Shown here one piece after another: positions 23,598-36,500 of a stretch of 64,000 nucleotides of DNA. Source of the stretch: Auanema rhodensis (Eukaryota; Nematoda; Chromadorea; Rhabditida; Rhabditidae); the NCBI GenBank assembly GCA_964057225.1, contig OZ059900.1, forward strand, positions 20,909,638 to 20,973,637. The letters run 5' to 3'. The translations under genes were made by a program, and so were the position numbers. The notes under the pieces are model-generated. The model saw only the letters and a program-made list of their open reading frames with translations. It did no database searches and was not told the origin of the DNA. The first letter of the stretch is position 1. The number at the start of each line of letters is the position of its first letter.

Positions 23598-26333
23598 CGT
23601 AACACGATGAAATTCGTTGCATTTGTCGACTCATATGAACAAAAATCGATTTAATCAATATTAGCCATAAGGGGCGTGCCCTCAGAATATGCTAATTTCA
23701 TTAATTTTCTAACCCCTGTTTTTTTGTCGTGAAAGTGGAACTAGACGTTGTAGGAACAATTTTGAGCTAGGTTTCATTGACATTGCATGAGTTTGAACAC
23801 ATGAAATCGTAAGTCAAAACCTTGTTTACAGCGAAATTTCCAAAAACTGGTTTTCCAGCATAATAAAATATTTCTCATGGGAAATACTGTGTTTTTGTAT
23901 TTTTCTAGTGTTCAGCATGTGAAATGCTTCATTTTAGTATGTAACACGCTGAAATTCGTTGCATTTGACGACTCATATGAACAAAAATCGATTTAATCAA
24001 TATTAGCCATAAGGGGCGTGCCCTCAGAATATGCTAATTTCCTTAATTTTCTAACCCCTGTTTTTTTGTCGTGAAAGTGGAACTAGACGTTGTACGAACA
24101 ATTTTGAGCTAGGTTTCTTTGACATTGCATGAGTTTGAACACATGAAATCGTAAGTCAAAACCTTGTTTACAGCGAAATTTCCAAAAACTGGTTTTCCAG
24201 CATAATAAAATATTTCTCATGGGAAATACTGTGTTTTTGTATTTTTCTAGTGTTCAGCATGTGAAATGCTTCATTTTAGTATGTAACACGCTGAAATTCG
24301 TTGCATTTGACGACTCATATGAACAAAAATCGATTTAATCAATATTAGCCATAAGGGGCGTGCCCTCAGAATATGCTAATTTCCTTAATTTTCTAACCCC
24401 TGTTTTTTTGTCGTGAAAGTGGAACTAGACGTTGTAGGAACAATTTTGAGCTAGGTTTCATTGACATTGCATGAGTTTGAACACATGAAATCGTAAGTCA
24501 AAACCTTGTTTACAGCGAAATTTCCAAAAACTGGTTTTCCAGCATAATAAAATATTTCTCATGGGAAATACTGTGTTTTTGTATTTTTCTAGTGTTCAGC
24601 ATGTGAAATGCTTCATTTTAGTATGTAACACGCTGAAATTCGTTGCATTTGACGACTCATATGAACAAAAATCGATTTAATCAATATTAGCCATAAGGGG
24701 CGTGCCCTCAGAATATGCTAATTTCCTTAATTTTCTAACCCCTGTTTTTTTGTCGTGAAAGTGGAAACAGACGTTGTAGGAACAATTTTGAGCTAGGTTT
24801 CATTGACATTGCATGAGTTTGAACACATGAAATCGTAAGTCAAAACCTTGTTTACAGCGAAATTTCCAAAAACTGGTTTTCCAGCATAATAAAATATTTC
24901 TCATGAGAAATACTGTGTTTTTGTATTTTTCTAGTGTTCAGCATGTAAAATGCTTCATTTTAGTATGTAACACGATGAAATTCGTTGCATTTGACGACTC
25001 ATATGAACAAAAATCGATTTAATCAATATTAGCCATAAGGGGCGTGCCCTCAGAATATGCTAATTTCATTAATTTTCTAACCCCTGTTTTTTTGTCGTGA
25101 AAGTGGAACTAGACGTTGTAGGAACAATTTTGAGCTAGGTTTCATTGACATTGCATGAGTTTGAACACATGAAATCGTAAGTCAAAACCTTGTTTACAGC
25201 GAAATTTCCAAAAACTGGTTTTCCAGCATAATAAAATATTTCTCATGGGAAATACTGTGTTTTTGTATTTTTCTAGTGTTCAGCATGTAAAATGCTTCAT
25301 TTTAGTATGTAACACGCTGAAATTCGTTGCATTTGACGACTCATATGAACAAAAATCGATTTAATCAATATTAGCCATAAGGGGCGTGCCCTCAGAATAT
25401 GCTAATTTCCTTAATTTTCTAACCCCTGTTTTTTTGTCGTGAAAGTGGAACTAGACGTTGTAGGAACAATTTTGAGCTAGGTTTCATTGACATTGCATGA
25501 GTTTGAACACATGAAATCGTAAGTCAAAACCTTGTTTACAGCGAAATTTCCAAAAACTGGTTTTCCAGCATAATAAAATATTTCTCATGGGAAATACTGT
25601 GTTTTTGTATTTTTCTAGTGTTCAGCATGTGAAATGCTTCATTTTAGTATGTAACACGCTGAAATTCGTTGCATTTGACGACTCATATGAACAAAAATCG
25701 ATTTAATCAATATTAGCCATAAGGGGCGTGCCCTCAGAATATGCTAATTTCCTTAATTTTCTAACCCCTGTTTTTTTGTCGTGAAAGTGGAACTAGACGT
25801 TGTACAAACAATTTTGAGCTAGGTTTCATTGACATTGCATGAGTTTGAACACATGAAATCGTAAGTCAAAACCTTGTTTACAGCGAAATTTCCAAAAACT
25901 GGTTTTCCAGCATAATAAAATATTTCTCATGGGAAATACTGTGTTTTTGTATTTTTCTAGTGTTCAGCATGTGAAATGCTTCATTTTAGTATGTAACACG
26001 CTGAAATTCGTTGCATTTGACGACTCATATGAACAAAAATCGATTTAATCAATATTAGCCATAAGGGGCGTGCCCTCAGAATATGCTAATTTCCTTAATT
26101 TTCTAACCCCGGTTTTTTTGTCGTGAAAGTGGAATTAGACGTTGTAGGAACAATTTTGAGCTAGGTTTCATTGACATTGCATGAGTTTGAACACATGAAA
26201 TCGTAAGTCAAAACCTTGTTTACAGCGAAATTTCCAAAAACTGGTTTTCCAGCATAATAAAATATTTCTCATGGGAAATACTGTGTTTTTGTATTTTTCT
26301 AGTGTTCAGCATGTAAAATGCTTCATTTTAGTA
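23598..26333 (+). repeat. Beta block, copy 2 (M70-M77)
   Basis: M72-M76 match M14-M18 in mark order (324G, GGAAAC+283A, 10A+TTTCATT, 324G, CA156). M70 and M71 have private changes: TTTGTCGAC in M70, and CG156 plus TTCTTTGAC in M71. TTCTTTGAC is otherwise seen only in M39. M77 (120G/144T) is extra relative to copy 1. Confidence 0.7.
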
Positions 26334-28385
26334 TGTAACACGCTGAAATTCGTTGCATTTGACTACTCATATGAACAAAAATCGATTTAATCAATATTAG
26401 CCATAAGGGGCGTGCCCTCAGAATATGCTAATTTCCTTAATTTTCTAACCCCTGTTTTTTTGTCGTGAAAGTGGAACTAGACGTTGTACAAACAATTTTG
26501 AGCTAGGTTTCATTGACATTGCATGACTTTGAACACATGAAATCGTAAGTCAAAACCTTGTTTACAGCGAAATTTCCAAAAACTGGTTTTCCAGCATAAT
26601 AAAATATTTCTCATGAGAAATACTGTGTTTTTGTATTTTTCTAGTGTTCAGCATGTAAAATGCTTCATTTTAGTATGTAACACGCTGAAATTCGTTGCAT
26701 TTGACGACTCATATGAACAAAAATCGATTTAATCAATATTAGCCATAAGGGGCGTGCCCTCAGAATATGCTAATTTCCTTAATTTTCTAACCCCGGTTTT
26801 TTTGTCGTGAAAGTGGAACTAGACGTTGTAGGAACAATTTTGAGCTAGGTTTCATTGACATTGCATGAGTTTGAACACATGAAATCGTAAGTCAAAACCT
26901 TGTTTACAGCGAAATTTCCAAAAACTGGTTTTCCAGCATAATAAAATATTTCTCATGGGAAATACTGTGTTTTTGTATTTTTCTAGTGTTCAGCATGTAA
27001 AATGCTTCATTTTAGTATGTAACACGCTGAAATTCGTTGCATTTGACTACTCATATGAACAAAAATCGATTTAATCAATATTAGCCATAAGGGGCGTGCC
27101 CTCAGAATATGCTAATTTCCTTAATTTTCTAACCCCTGTTTTTTTGTCGTGAAAGTGGAACTAGACGTTGTACAAACAATTTTGAGCTAGGTTTCATTGA
27201 CATTGCATGACTTTGAACACATGAAATCGTAAGTCAAAACCTTGTTTACAGCGAAATTTCCAAAAACTGGTTTTCCAGCATAATTAAATATTTCTCATGA
27301 GAAATACTGTGTTTTTGTATTTTTCTAGTGTTCAGCATGTAAAATGCTTCATTTTAGTATGTAACACGCTGAAATTCGTTGCATTTGACGACTCATATGA
27401 ACAAAAATCGATTTAATCAATATTAGCCATAAGGGGCGTGCCCTCAGAATATGCTAATTTCCTTAATTTTCTAACCCCGGTTTTTTTGTCGTGAAAGTGG
27501 AATTAGACGTTGTAGGAACAATTTTGAGCTAGGTTTCATTGACATTGCATGAGTTTGAACACATGAAATCGTAAGTCAAAACCTTGTTTACAGCGAAATT
27601 TCCAAAAACTGGTTTTCCAGCATAATAAAATATTTCTCATGGGAAATACTGTGTTTTTGTATTTTTCTAGTGTTCAGCATGTAAAATGCTTCATTTTAGT
27701 ATGTAACACGCTGAAATTCGTTGCATTTGACTACTCATATGAACAAAAATCGATTTAATCAATATTAGCCATAAGGGGCGTGCCCTCAGAATATGCTAAT
27801 TTCCTTAATTTTCTAACCCCTGTTTTTTTGTCGTGAAAGTGGAACTAGACGTTGTACAAACAATTTTGAGCTAGGTTTCATTGACATTGCATGACTTTGA
27901 ACACATGAAATCGTAAGTCAAAACCTTGTTTACAGCAAAATTTCCAAAAACTGGTTTTCCAGCATAATAAAATATTTCTCATGAGAAATACTGTGTTTTT
28001 GTATTTTTCTAGTGTTCAGCATGTAAAATGCTTCATTTTAGTATGTAACACGCTGAAATTCGTTGCATTTGACGACTCATATGAACAAAAATCGATTTAA
28101 TCAATATTAGCCATAAGGGGCGTGCCCTCAGAATATGCTAATTTCCTTAATTTTCTAACCCCGGTTTTTTTGTCGTGAAAGTGGAACTAGACGTTGTAGG
28201 AACAATTTTGAGCTAGGTTTCATTGACATTGCATGAGTTTGAACACATGAAATCGTAAGTCAAAACCTTGTTTACAGCGAAATTTCCAAAAACTGGTTTT
28301 CCAGCATAATAAAATATTTCTCATGGGAAATACTGTGTTTTTGTATTTTTCTAGTGTTCAGCATGTAAAATGCTTCATTTTAGTA
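26334..28385 (+). repeat. Dimeric higher-order repeat, three copies (M78-M83)
   Basis: Two monomer kinds alternate with a 684-bp period. The first has 31T, CA156, 194C (CATGACTTTG) and 283A; the second has 120G with 144C or 144T. Starts are 26334, 27018 and 27702. Copies differ privately: TAATTAAAT in M80 (near 27285) and CAGCAAAA in M82 (near 27938). In copy 1 the same pair occurs at M19-M20 and M22-M23, so this is a local amplification. Confidence 0.8.
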
Positions 28386-31300
28386 TGTAACACGCTGAAA
28401 TTCGTTGCATTTGACTACTCATATGAACAAAAATCGATTTAATCAATATTAGCCATAAGGGGCGTGCCCTCAGAATATGCTAATTTCCTTAATTTTCTAA
28501 CCCCTGTTTTTTGTCGTGAAAGTGGAACTAGACGTTGTAGGAACAATTTTGAGCTAGGTTTCATTGACATTGCATGAGTTTGAACACATGAAATCGTAAG
28601 TCAAAACCTTGTTTACAGCGAAATTTCCAAAAACTGGTTTTCCAGCATAATAAAATATTTCTCATGGGAAATACTGTGTTTTTGTATTTTTCTAGTGTTC
28701 AGCATGTGAAATGCTTCATTTTAGTATGTAACACGCTGAAATTCGTTGCATTTGACTACTCATATGAACAAAAATCGATTTAATCAATATTAGCCATAAG
28801 GGGCGTGCCCTCAGAATATGCTAATTTCCTTAATTTTCTAACCCCTGTTTTTTTGTCGTGAAAGTGGAACTAGACGTTGTAGGAACAATTTTGAGCTAGG
28901 TTTCATTGACATTGCATGAGTTTGAACACATGAAATCGTAAGTCAAAACCTTGTTTACAGCGAAATTTCCAAAAACTGGTTTTCCAGCATAATAAAATAT
29001 TTCTCATGAGAAATACTGTGTTTTTGTATTTTTCTAGTGTTCAGCATGTGAAATGCTTCATTTTAGTATGTAACACGCTGAAATTCGTTGCATTTGACGA
29101 CTCATATGAACAAAAATCGATTTAATCAATATTAGCCATAAGGGGCGTGCCCTCAGAATATGCTAATTTCCTTAATTTTCTAACCCCGGTTTTTTTGTCG
29201 TGAAAGTGGAATTAGACGTTGTAGGAACAATTTTGAGCTAGGTTTCATTGACATTGCATGAGTTTGAACACATGAAATCGTAAGTCAAAACCTTGTTTAC
29301 AGCGAAATTTCCAAAAACTGGTTTTCCAGCATAATAAAATATTTCTCATGGGAAATACTGTGTTTTTGTATTTTTCTAGTGTTCAGCATGTAAAATGTTT
29401 CATTTTAGTATGTAACACGCTGAAATTCGTTGCATTTGACGACTCATATGAACAAAAATCGATTTAATCAATATTAGCCATAAGGGGCGTGCCCTCAGAA
29501 TATGCTAATTTCCTTAATTTTCTAACCCCTGTTTTTTTGTCGTGAAAGTGGAACTAGACGTTGTAGGAACAATTTTGAGCTAGGTTTCATTGACATTGCA
29601 TGAGTTTGAACACATGAAATCGTAAGTCAAAACCTTGTTTACAGCGAAATTTCCAAAAACTGGTTTTCCAGCATAATAAAATATTTCTCATGGGAAATAC
29701 TGTGTTTTTGTATTTTTCTAGTGTTCAGCATGTAAAATGCTTCATTTTAGTATGTAACACGCTGAAATTCGTTGCATTTGACGACTCATATGAACAAAAA
29801 TCGATTTAATCAATATTAGCCATAAGGGGCGTGCCCTCAGAATATGCTAATTTCCTTAATTTTCTAACCCCTGTTTTTTTGTCGTGAAAGTGGAATTAGA
29901 CGTTGTAGGAACAATTTTGAGCTAGGTTTCATTGACATTGCATGAGTTTGAACGCATGAAATCGTAAGTCAAAACCTTGTTTACAGCGAAATTTCCAAAA
30001 ACTGGTTTTCCAGCATAATAAAATATTTCTCATGGGAAATACTGTGTTTTTGTATTTTTATAGTGTTCAGCATGTAAAATGCTTCATTTTAGTATGTAAC
30101 ACGCTGAAATTCGTTGCATTTGACGACTCATATGAACAAAAATCGATTTAATCAATATTAGCCATAAGGGGCGTGCCCTCAGAATATGCTAATTTCCTTA
30201 ATTTTCTAACCCCGGTTTTTTTGTCGTGAAAGTAGAATTAGACGTTGTAGGAACAATTTTGAGCTAGGTTTCATTGACATTGCATGAGTTTGAACACATG
30301 AAATCGTAAGTCAAAACCTTGTTTACAGCGAAATTTCCAAAAACTGGTTTTCCAGCATAATAAAATATTTCTCATGGGAAATACTGTGTTTTTGTATTTT
30401 TATAGTGTTCAGCATGTAAAATGCTTCATTTTAGTATGTAACACGCTGAAATTCGTTGCATTTGACGACTCATATGAACAAAAATCGATTTAATCAATAT
30501 TAGCCATAAGGGGCGTGCCCTCAGAATATGCTAATTTCCTTAATTTTCTAACCCCGGTTTTTTTGTCGTGAAAGTGGAATTAGACGTTGTAGGAACAATT
30601 TTGAGCTAGGTTTCATTGACATTGCATGAGTTTGAACACATGAAATCGTAAGTCAAAACCTTGTTTACAGCGAAATTTCCAAAAACTGGTTTTCCAGCAT
30701 AATAAAATATTTCTCATGGGAAATACTGTGTTTTTGTATTTTTCTAGTGTTCAGCATGTAAAATGCTTCATTTTAGTATGTAACACGCTGAAATTCGTTG
30801 CATTTGACTACTCATATGAACAAAAATCGATTTAATCAATATTAGCCATAAGGGGCGTGCCCTCAGAATATGCTAATTTCCTTAATTTTCTAACCCCTGT
30901 TTTTTTGTCGTGAAAGTGGAACTAGACGTTGTAGGAACAATTTTGAGCTAGGTTTCATTGACATTGCATGAGTTTGAACACATGAAATCGTAAGTCAAAA
31001 CCTTGTTTACAGCGAAATTTCCAAAAACTGGTTTTCCAGCATAATAAAATATTTCTCATGGGAAATACTGTGTTTTTGTATTTTTCTAGTGTTCAGCATG
31101 TGAAATGCTTCATTTTAGTATGTAACACGCTGAAATTCGTTGCATTTGACGACTCATATGAACAAAAATCGATTTAATCAATATTAGCCATAAGGGGCGT
31201 GCCCTCAGAATATGCTAATTTCCTTAATTTTCTAACCCCGGTTTTTTTGTCGTGAAAGTGGAATTAGACGTTGTAGGAACAATTTTGAGCTAGGTTTCAT

Positions 31301-33515
31301 TGACATTGCATGAGTTTGAACACATGAAATCGTAAGTCAAAACCTTGTTTACAGCGAAATTTCCAAAAACTGGTTTTCCAGCATAATAAAATATTTCTCA
31401 TGGGAAATACTGTGTTTTTGTATTTTTCTAGTGTTCAGCATGTAAAATGCTTCATTTTAGTATGTAACACGCTGAAATTCGTTTGCATTTGACTACTCAT
31501 ATGAACAAAAATCGATTTAATCAATATTAGCCATAAGGGGCGTGCCCTCAGAATATGCTAATTTCCTTAATTTTCTAACCCCTGTTTTTTTGTCGTGAAA
31601 GTGGAACTAGACGTTGTACAAACAATTTTGAGCTAGGTTTCATTGACATTGCATGACTTTGAACACATGAAATCGTAAGTCAAAACCTTGTTTACAGCGA
31701 AATTTCCAAAAACTGGTTTTCCAGCATAATAAAATATTTCTCATGAGAAATACTGTGTTTTTGTTTTTTTCTAGTGTTCAGCATGTAAAATGCTTCATTT
31801 TAGTATGTAACACGCTGAAATTCGTTGCATTTGACGACTCATATGAACAAAAATCGATTTAATCAATATTAGCCATAAGGGGCGTGCCCTCAGAATATGC
31901 TAATTTCCTTAATTTTCTAACCCCGGTTTTTTTGTCGTGAAAGTGGAACTAGACGTTGTAGGAACAATTTTGAGCTAGGTTTCATTGACATTGCATGAGT
32001 TTGAACACATGAAATCGTAAGTCAAAACCTTGTTTACAGCGAAATTTCCAAAAACTGGTTTTCCAGCATAATAAAATATTTCTCATGGGAAATACTGTGT
32101 TTTTGTATTTTTCTAGTGTTCAGCATGTAAAATGCTTCATTTTAGTATGTAACACGCTGAAATTCGTTGCATTTGACTACTCATATGAACAAAAATCGAT
32201 TTAATCAATATTAGCCATAAGGGGCGTGCCCTCAGAATATGCTAATTTCCTTAATTTTCTAACCCCTGTTTTTTTGTCGTGAAAGTGGAACTAGACGTTG
32301 TAGGAACAATTTTGAGCTAGGTTTCATTGACATTGCATGAGTTTGAACACATGAAATCGTAAGTCAAAACCTTGTTTACAGCGAAATTTCCAAAAACTGG
32401 TTTTCCAGCATAATAAAATATTTCTCATGGGAAATACTGTGTTTTTGTATTTTTCTAGTGTTCAGCATGTGAAATGCTTCATTTTAGTATGTAACACGCT
32501 GAAATTCGTTGCATTTGACTACTCATATGAACAAAAATCGATTTAATCAATATTAGCCATAAGGGGCGTGCCCTCAGAATATGCTAATTTCCTTAATTTT
32601 CTAACCCCTGTTTTTTTGTCGTGAAAGTGGAACTAGACGTTGTAGGAACAATTTTGAGCTAGGTTTCATTGACATTGCATGAGTTTGAACACATGAAATC
32701 GTAAGTCAAAACCTTGTTTACAGCGAAATTTCCAAAAACTGGTTTTCCAGCATAATAAAATATTTCTCATGGGAAATACTGTGTTTTTGTATTTTTCTAG
32801 TGTTCAGCATGTGAAATGCTTCATTTTAGTATGTAACACGCTGAAATTCGTTGCATTTGACGACTCATATGAACAAAAATCGATTTAATCAATATTAGCC
32901 ATAAGGGGCGTGCCCTCAGAATATGCTAATTTCCTTAATTTTCTAACCCCGGTTTTTTTGTCGTGAAAGTGGAATTAGACGTTGTAGGAACAATTTTGAG
33001 CTAGGTTTCATTGACATTGCATGAGTTTGAACACATGAAATCGTAAGTCAAAACCTTGTTTACAGCGAAATTTCCAAAAACTGGTTTTCCAGCATAATAA
33101 AATATTTCTCATGGGAAATACTGTGTTTTTGTATTTTTCTAGTGTTCAGCATGTAAAATGTTTCATTTTAGTATGTAACACGCTGAAATTCGTTGCATTT
33201 GACGACTCATATGAACAAAAATCGATTTAATCAATATTAGCCATAAGGGGCGTGCCCTCAGAATATGCTAATTTCCTTAATTTTCTAACCCCTGTTTTTT
33301 TGTCGTGAAAGTGGAACTAGACGTTGTGGGAACAATTTTGAGCTAGGTTTCATTGACATTGCATGAGTTTGAACACATGAAATCGTAAGTCAAAACCTTG
33401 TTTACAGCGAAATTTCCAAAAACTGGTTTTCCAGCATAATAAAATATTTCTCATGGGAAATACTGTGTTTTTGTATTTTTCTAGTGTTCAGCATGTAAAA
33501 TGCTTCATTTTAGTA
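28386..33515 (+). repeat. Gamma block, copy 2 (M84-M98)
   Basis: The mark order matches M24-M40: two 31T+324G monomers, 120G/144T/330T, plain, 144T+202G+308A, 120G/144T, 31T+324G, 120G/144T, the 194C+283A monomer with private TTTTTTTCT (near 31763), and so on to TGGGAAC in M98. M89 (30095-30436; 120G with GTAGAATT and 308A) is an extra unit. M84 is one T short in its T run, M93 has an extra T (CGTTTGCAT), and M85 is a mosaic carrying both 283A and 324G. Confidence 0.8.
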
Positions 33516-36500
33516 TGTAACACGCTGAAATTCGTTGCATTTGACGACTCATATGAACAAAAATCGATTTAATCAATATTAGCCATAAGGGGCGTGCCCT
33601 CAGAATATGCTAATTTCCTTAATTTTCTAACCCCTGTTTTTTTGTCGTGAAAGTGGAACTAGACGTTGTAGGAACAATTTTGAGCTAGGTTTCATTGACA
33701 TTGCATGAGTTTGAACACATGAAATCGTAAGTCAAAACCTTGTTTACAGCGAAATTTCCAAAAACTGGTTTTCCAGCATAATAAAATATTTCTCATGGGA
33801 AATACTGTGTTTTTGTATTTTTCTAGTGTTCAGCATGTGAAATGCTTCATTTTAGTATGTAACACGCTGAAATTCGTTGCATTTGACGACTCATATGAAC
33901 AAAAATCGATTTAATCAATATTAGCCATAAGGGGCGTGCCCTCAGAATATGCTAATTTCCTTAATTTTCTAACCCCGGTTTTTTTGTCGTGAAAGTGGAA
34001 TTAGACGTTGTAGGAACAATTTTGAGCTAGGTTTCATTGACATTGCATGAGTTTGAACACATGAAATCGTAAGTCAAAACCTTGTTTACAGCGAAATTTC
34101 CAAAAACTGGTTTTCCAGCATAATAAAATATTTCTCATGGGAAATACTGTGTTTTTGTATTTTTCTAGTGTTCAGCATGTAAAATGTTTCATTTTAGTAT
34201 GTAACACGCTGAAATTCGTTGCATTTGACGACTCATATGAACAAAAATCGATTTAATCAATATTAGCCATAAGGGGCGTGCCCTCAGAATATGCTAATTT
34301 CCTTAATTTTCTAACCCCTGTTTTTTTGTCGTGAAAGTGGAACTAGACGTTGTGGGAACAATTTTGAGCTAGGTTTCATTGACATTGCATGAGTTTGAAC
34401 ACATGAAATCGTAAGTCAAAACCTTGTTTACAGCGAAATTTCCAAAAACTGGTTTTCCAGCATAATAAAATATTTCTCATGGGAAATACTGTGTTTTTGT
34501 ATTTTTCTAGTGTTCAGCATGTAAAATGCTTCATTTTAGTATGTAACACGCTGAAATTCGTTGCATTTGACGACTCATATGAACAAAAATCGATTTAATC
34601 AATATTAGCCATAAGGGGCGTGCCCTCAGAATATGCTAATTTCCTTAATTTTCTAACCCCTGTTTTTTTGTCGTGAAAGTGGAATTAGACGTTGTAGGAA
34701 CAATTTTGAGCTAGGTTTCATTGACATTGCATGAGTTTGAACGCATGAAATCGTAAGTCAAAACCTTGTTTACAGCGAAATTTCCAAAAACTGGTTTTCC
34801 AGCATAATAAAATATTTCTCATGGGAAATACTGTGTTTTTGTATTTTTATAGTGTTCAGCATGTAAAATGCTTCATTTTAGTATGTAACACGCTGAAATT
34901 CGTTGCATTTGACGACTCATATGAACAAAAATCGATTTAATCAATATTAGCCATAAGGGGCGTGCCCTCAGAATATGCTAATTTCCTTAATTTTCTAACC
35001 CCGGTTTTTTTGTCGTGAAAGTGGAATTAGACGTTGTAGGAACAATTTTGAGCTAGGTTTCATTGACATTGCATGAGTTTGAACACATGAAATCGTAAGT
35101 CAAAACCTTGTTTACAGCGAAATTTCCAAAAACTGGTTTTCCAGCATAATAAAATATTTCTCATGGGAAATACTGTGTTTTTGTATTTTTCTAGTGTTCA
35201 GCATGTAAAATGCTTCATTTTAGTATGTAACACGCTGAAATTCGTTGCATTTGACTACTCATATGAACAAAAATCGATTTAATCAATATTAGCCATAAGG
35301 GGCGTGCCCTCAGAATATGCTAATTTCCTTAATTTTCTAACCCCTGTTTTTTTGTCGTGAAAGTGGAACTAGACGTTGTAGGAACAATTTTGAGCTAGGT
35401 TTCATTGACATTGCATGAGTTTGAACACATGAAATCGTAAGTCAAAACCTTGTTTACAGCGAAATTTCCAAAAACTGGTTTTCCAGCATAATAAAATATT
35501 TCTCATGAGAAATACTGTGTTTTTGTATTTTTCTAGTGTTCAGCATGTAAAATGCTTCATTTTAGTATGTAACACGATGAAATTCGTTGCATTTGACGAC
35601 TCATATGAACAAAAATCGATTTAATCAATATTAGCCATAAGGGGCGTGCCCTCAGAATATGCTAATTTCATTAATTTTCTAACCCCTGTTTTTTTGTCGT
35701 GAAAGTGGAACTAGACGTTGTAGGAACAATTTTGAGCTAGGTTTCATTGACATTGCATGAGTTTGAACACATGAAATCGTAAGTCAAAACCTTGTTTACA
35801 GCGAAATTTCCAAAAACTGGTTTTCCAGCATAATAAAATATTTCTCATGGGAAATACTGTGTTTTTGTATTTTTCTAGTGTTCAGCATGTAAAATGCTTC
35901 ATTTTAGTATGTAACACGCTGAAATTCGTTGCATTTGACGACTCATATGAACAAAAATCGATTTAATCAATATTAGCCATAAGGGGCGTGCCCTCAGAAT
36001 ATGCTAATTTCCTTAATTTTCTAACCCCTGTTTTTTTGTCGTGAAAGTGGAACTAGACGTTGTAGGAACAATTTTGAGCTAGGTTTCATTGACATTGCAT
36101 GAGTTTGAACACATGAAATCGTAAGTCAAATCCTTGTTTACAGCGAAATTTCCAAAAACTGGTTTTCCAGCATAATAAAATATTTCTCATGGGAAATACT
36201 GTGTTTTTGTATTTTTCTAGTGTTCAGCATGTGAAATGCTTCATTTTAGTATGTAACACGCTGAAATTCGTTGCATTTGACGACTCATATGAACAAAAAT
36301 CGATTTAATCAATATTAGCCATAAGGGGCGTGCCCTCAGAATATGCTAATTTCCTTAATTTTCTAACCCCGGTTTTTTTGTCGTGAAAGTGGAATTAGAC
36401 GTTGTAGGAACAATTTTGAGCTAGGTTTCATTGACATTGCATCAGTTTGAACACATGAAATCGTAAGTCAAAACCTTGTTTACAGCGAAATTTCCAAAAA

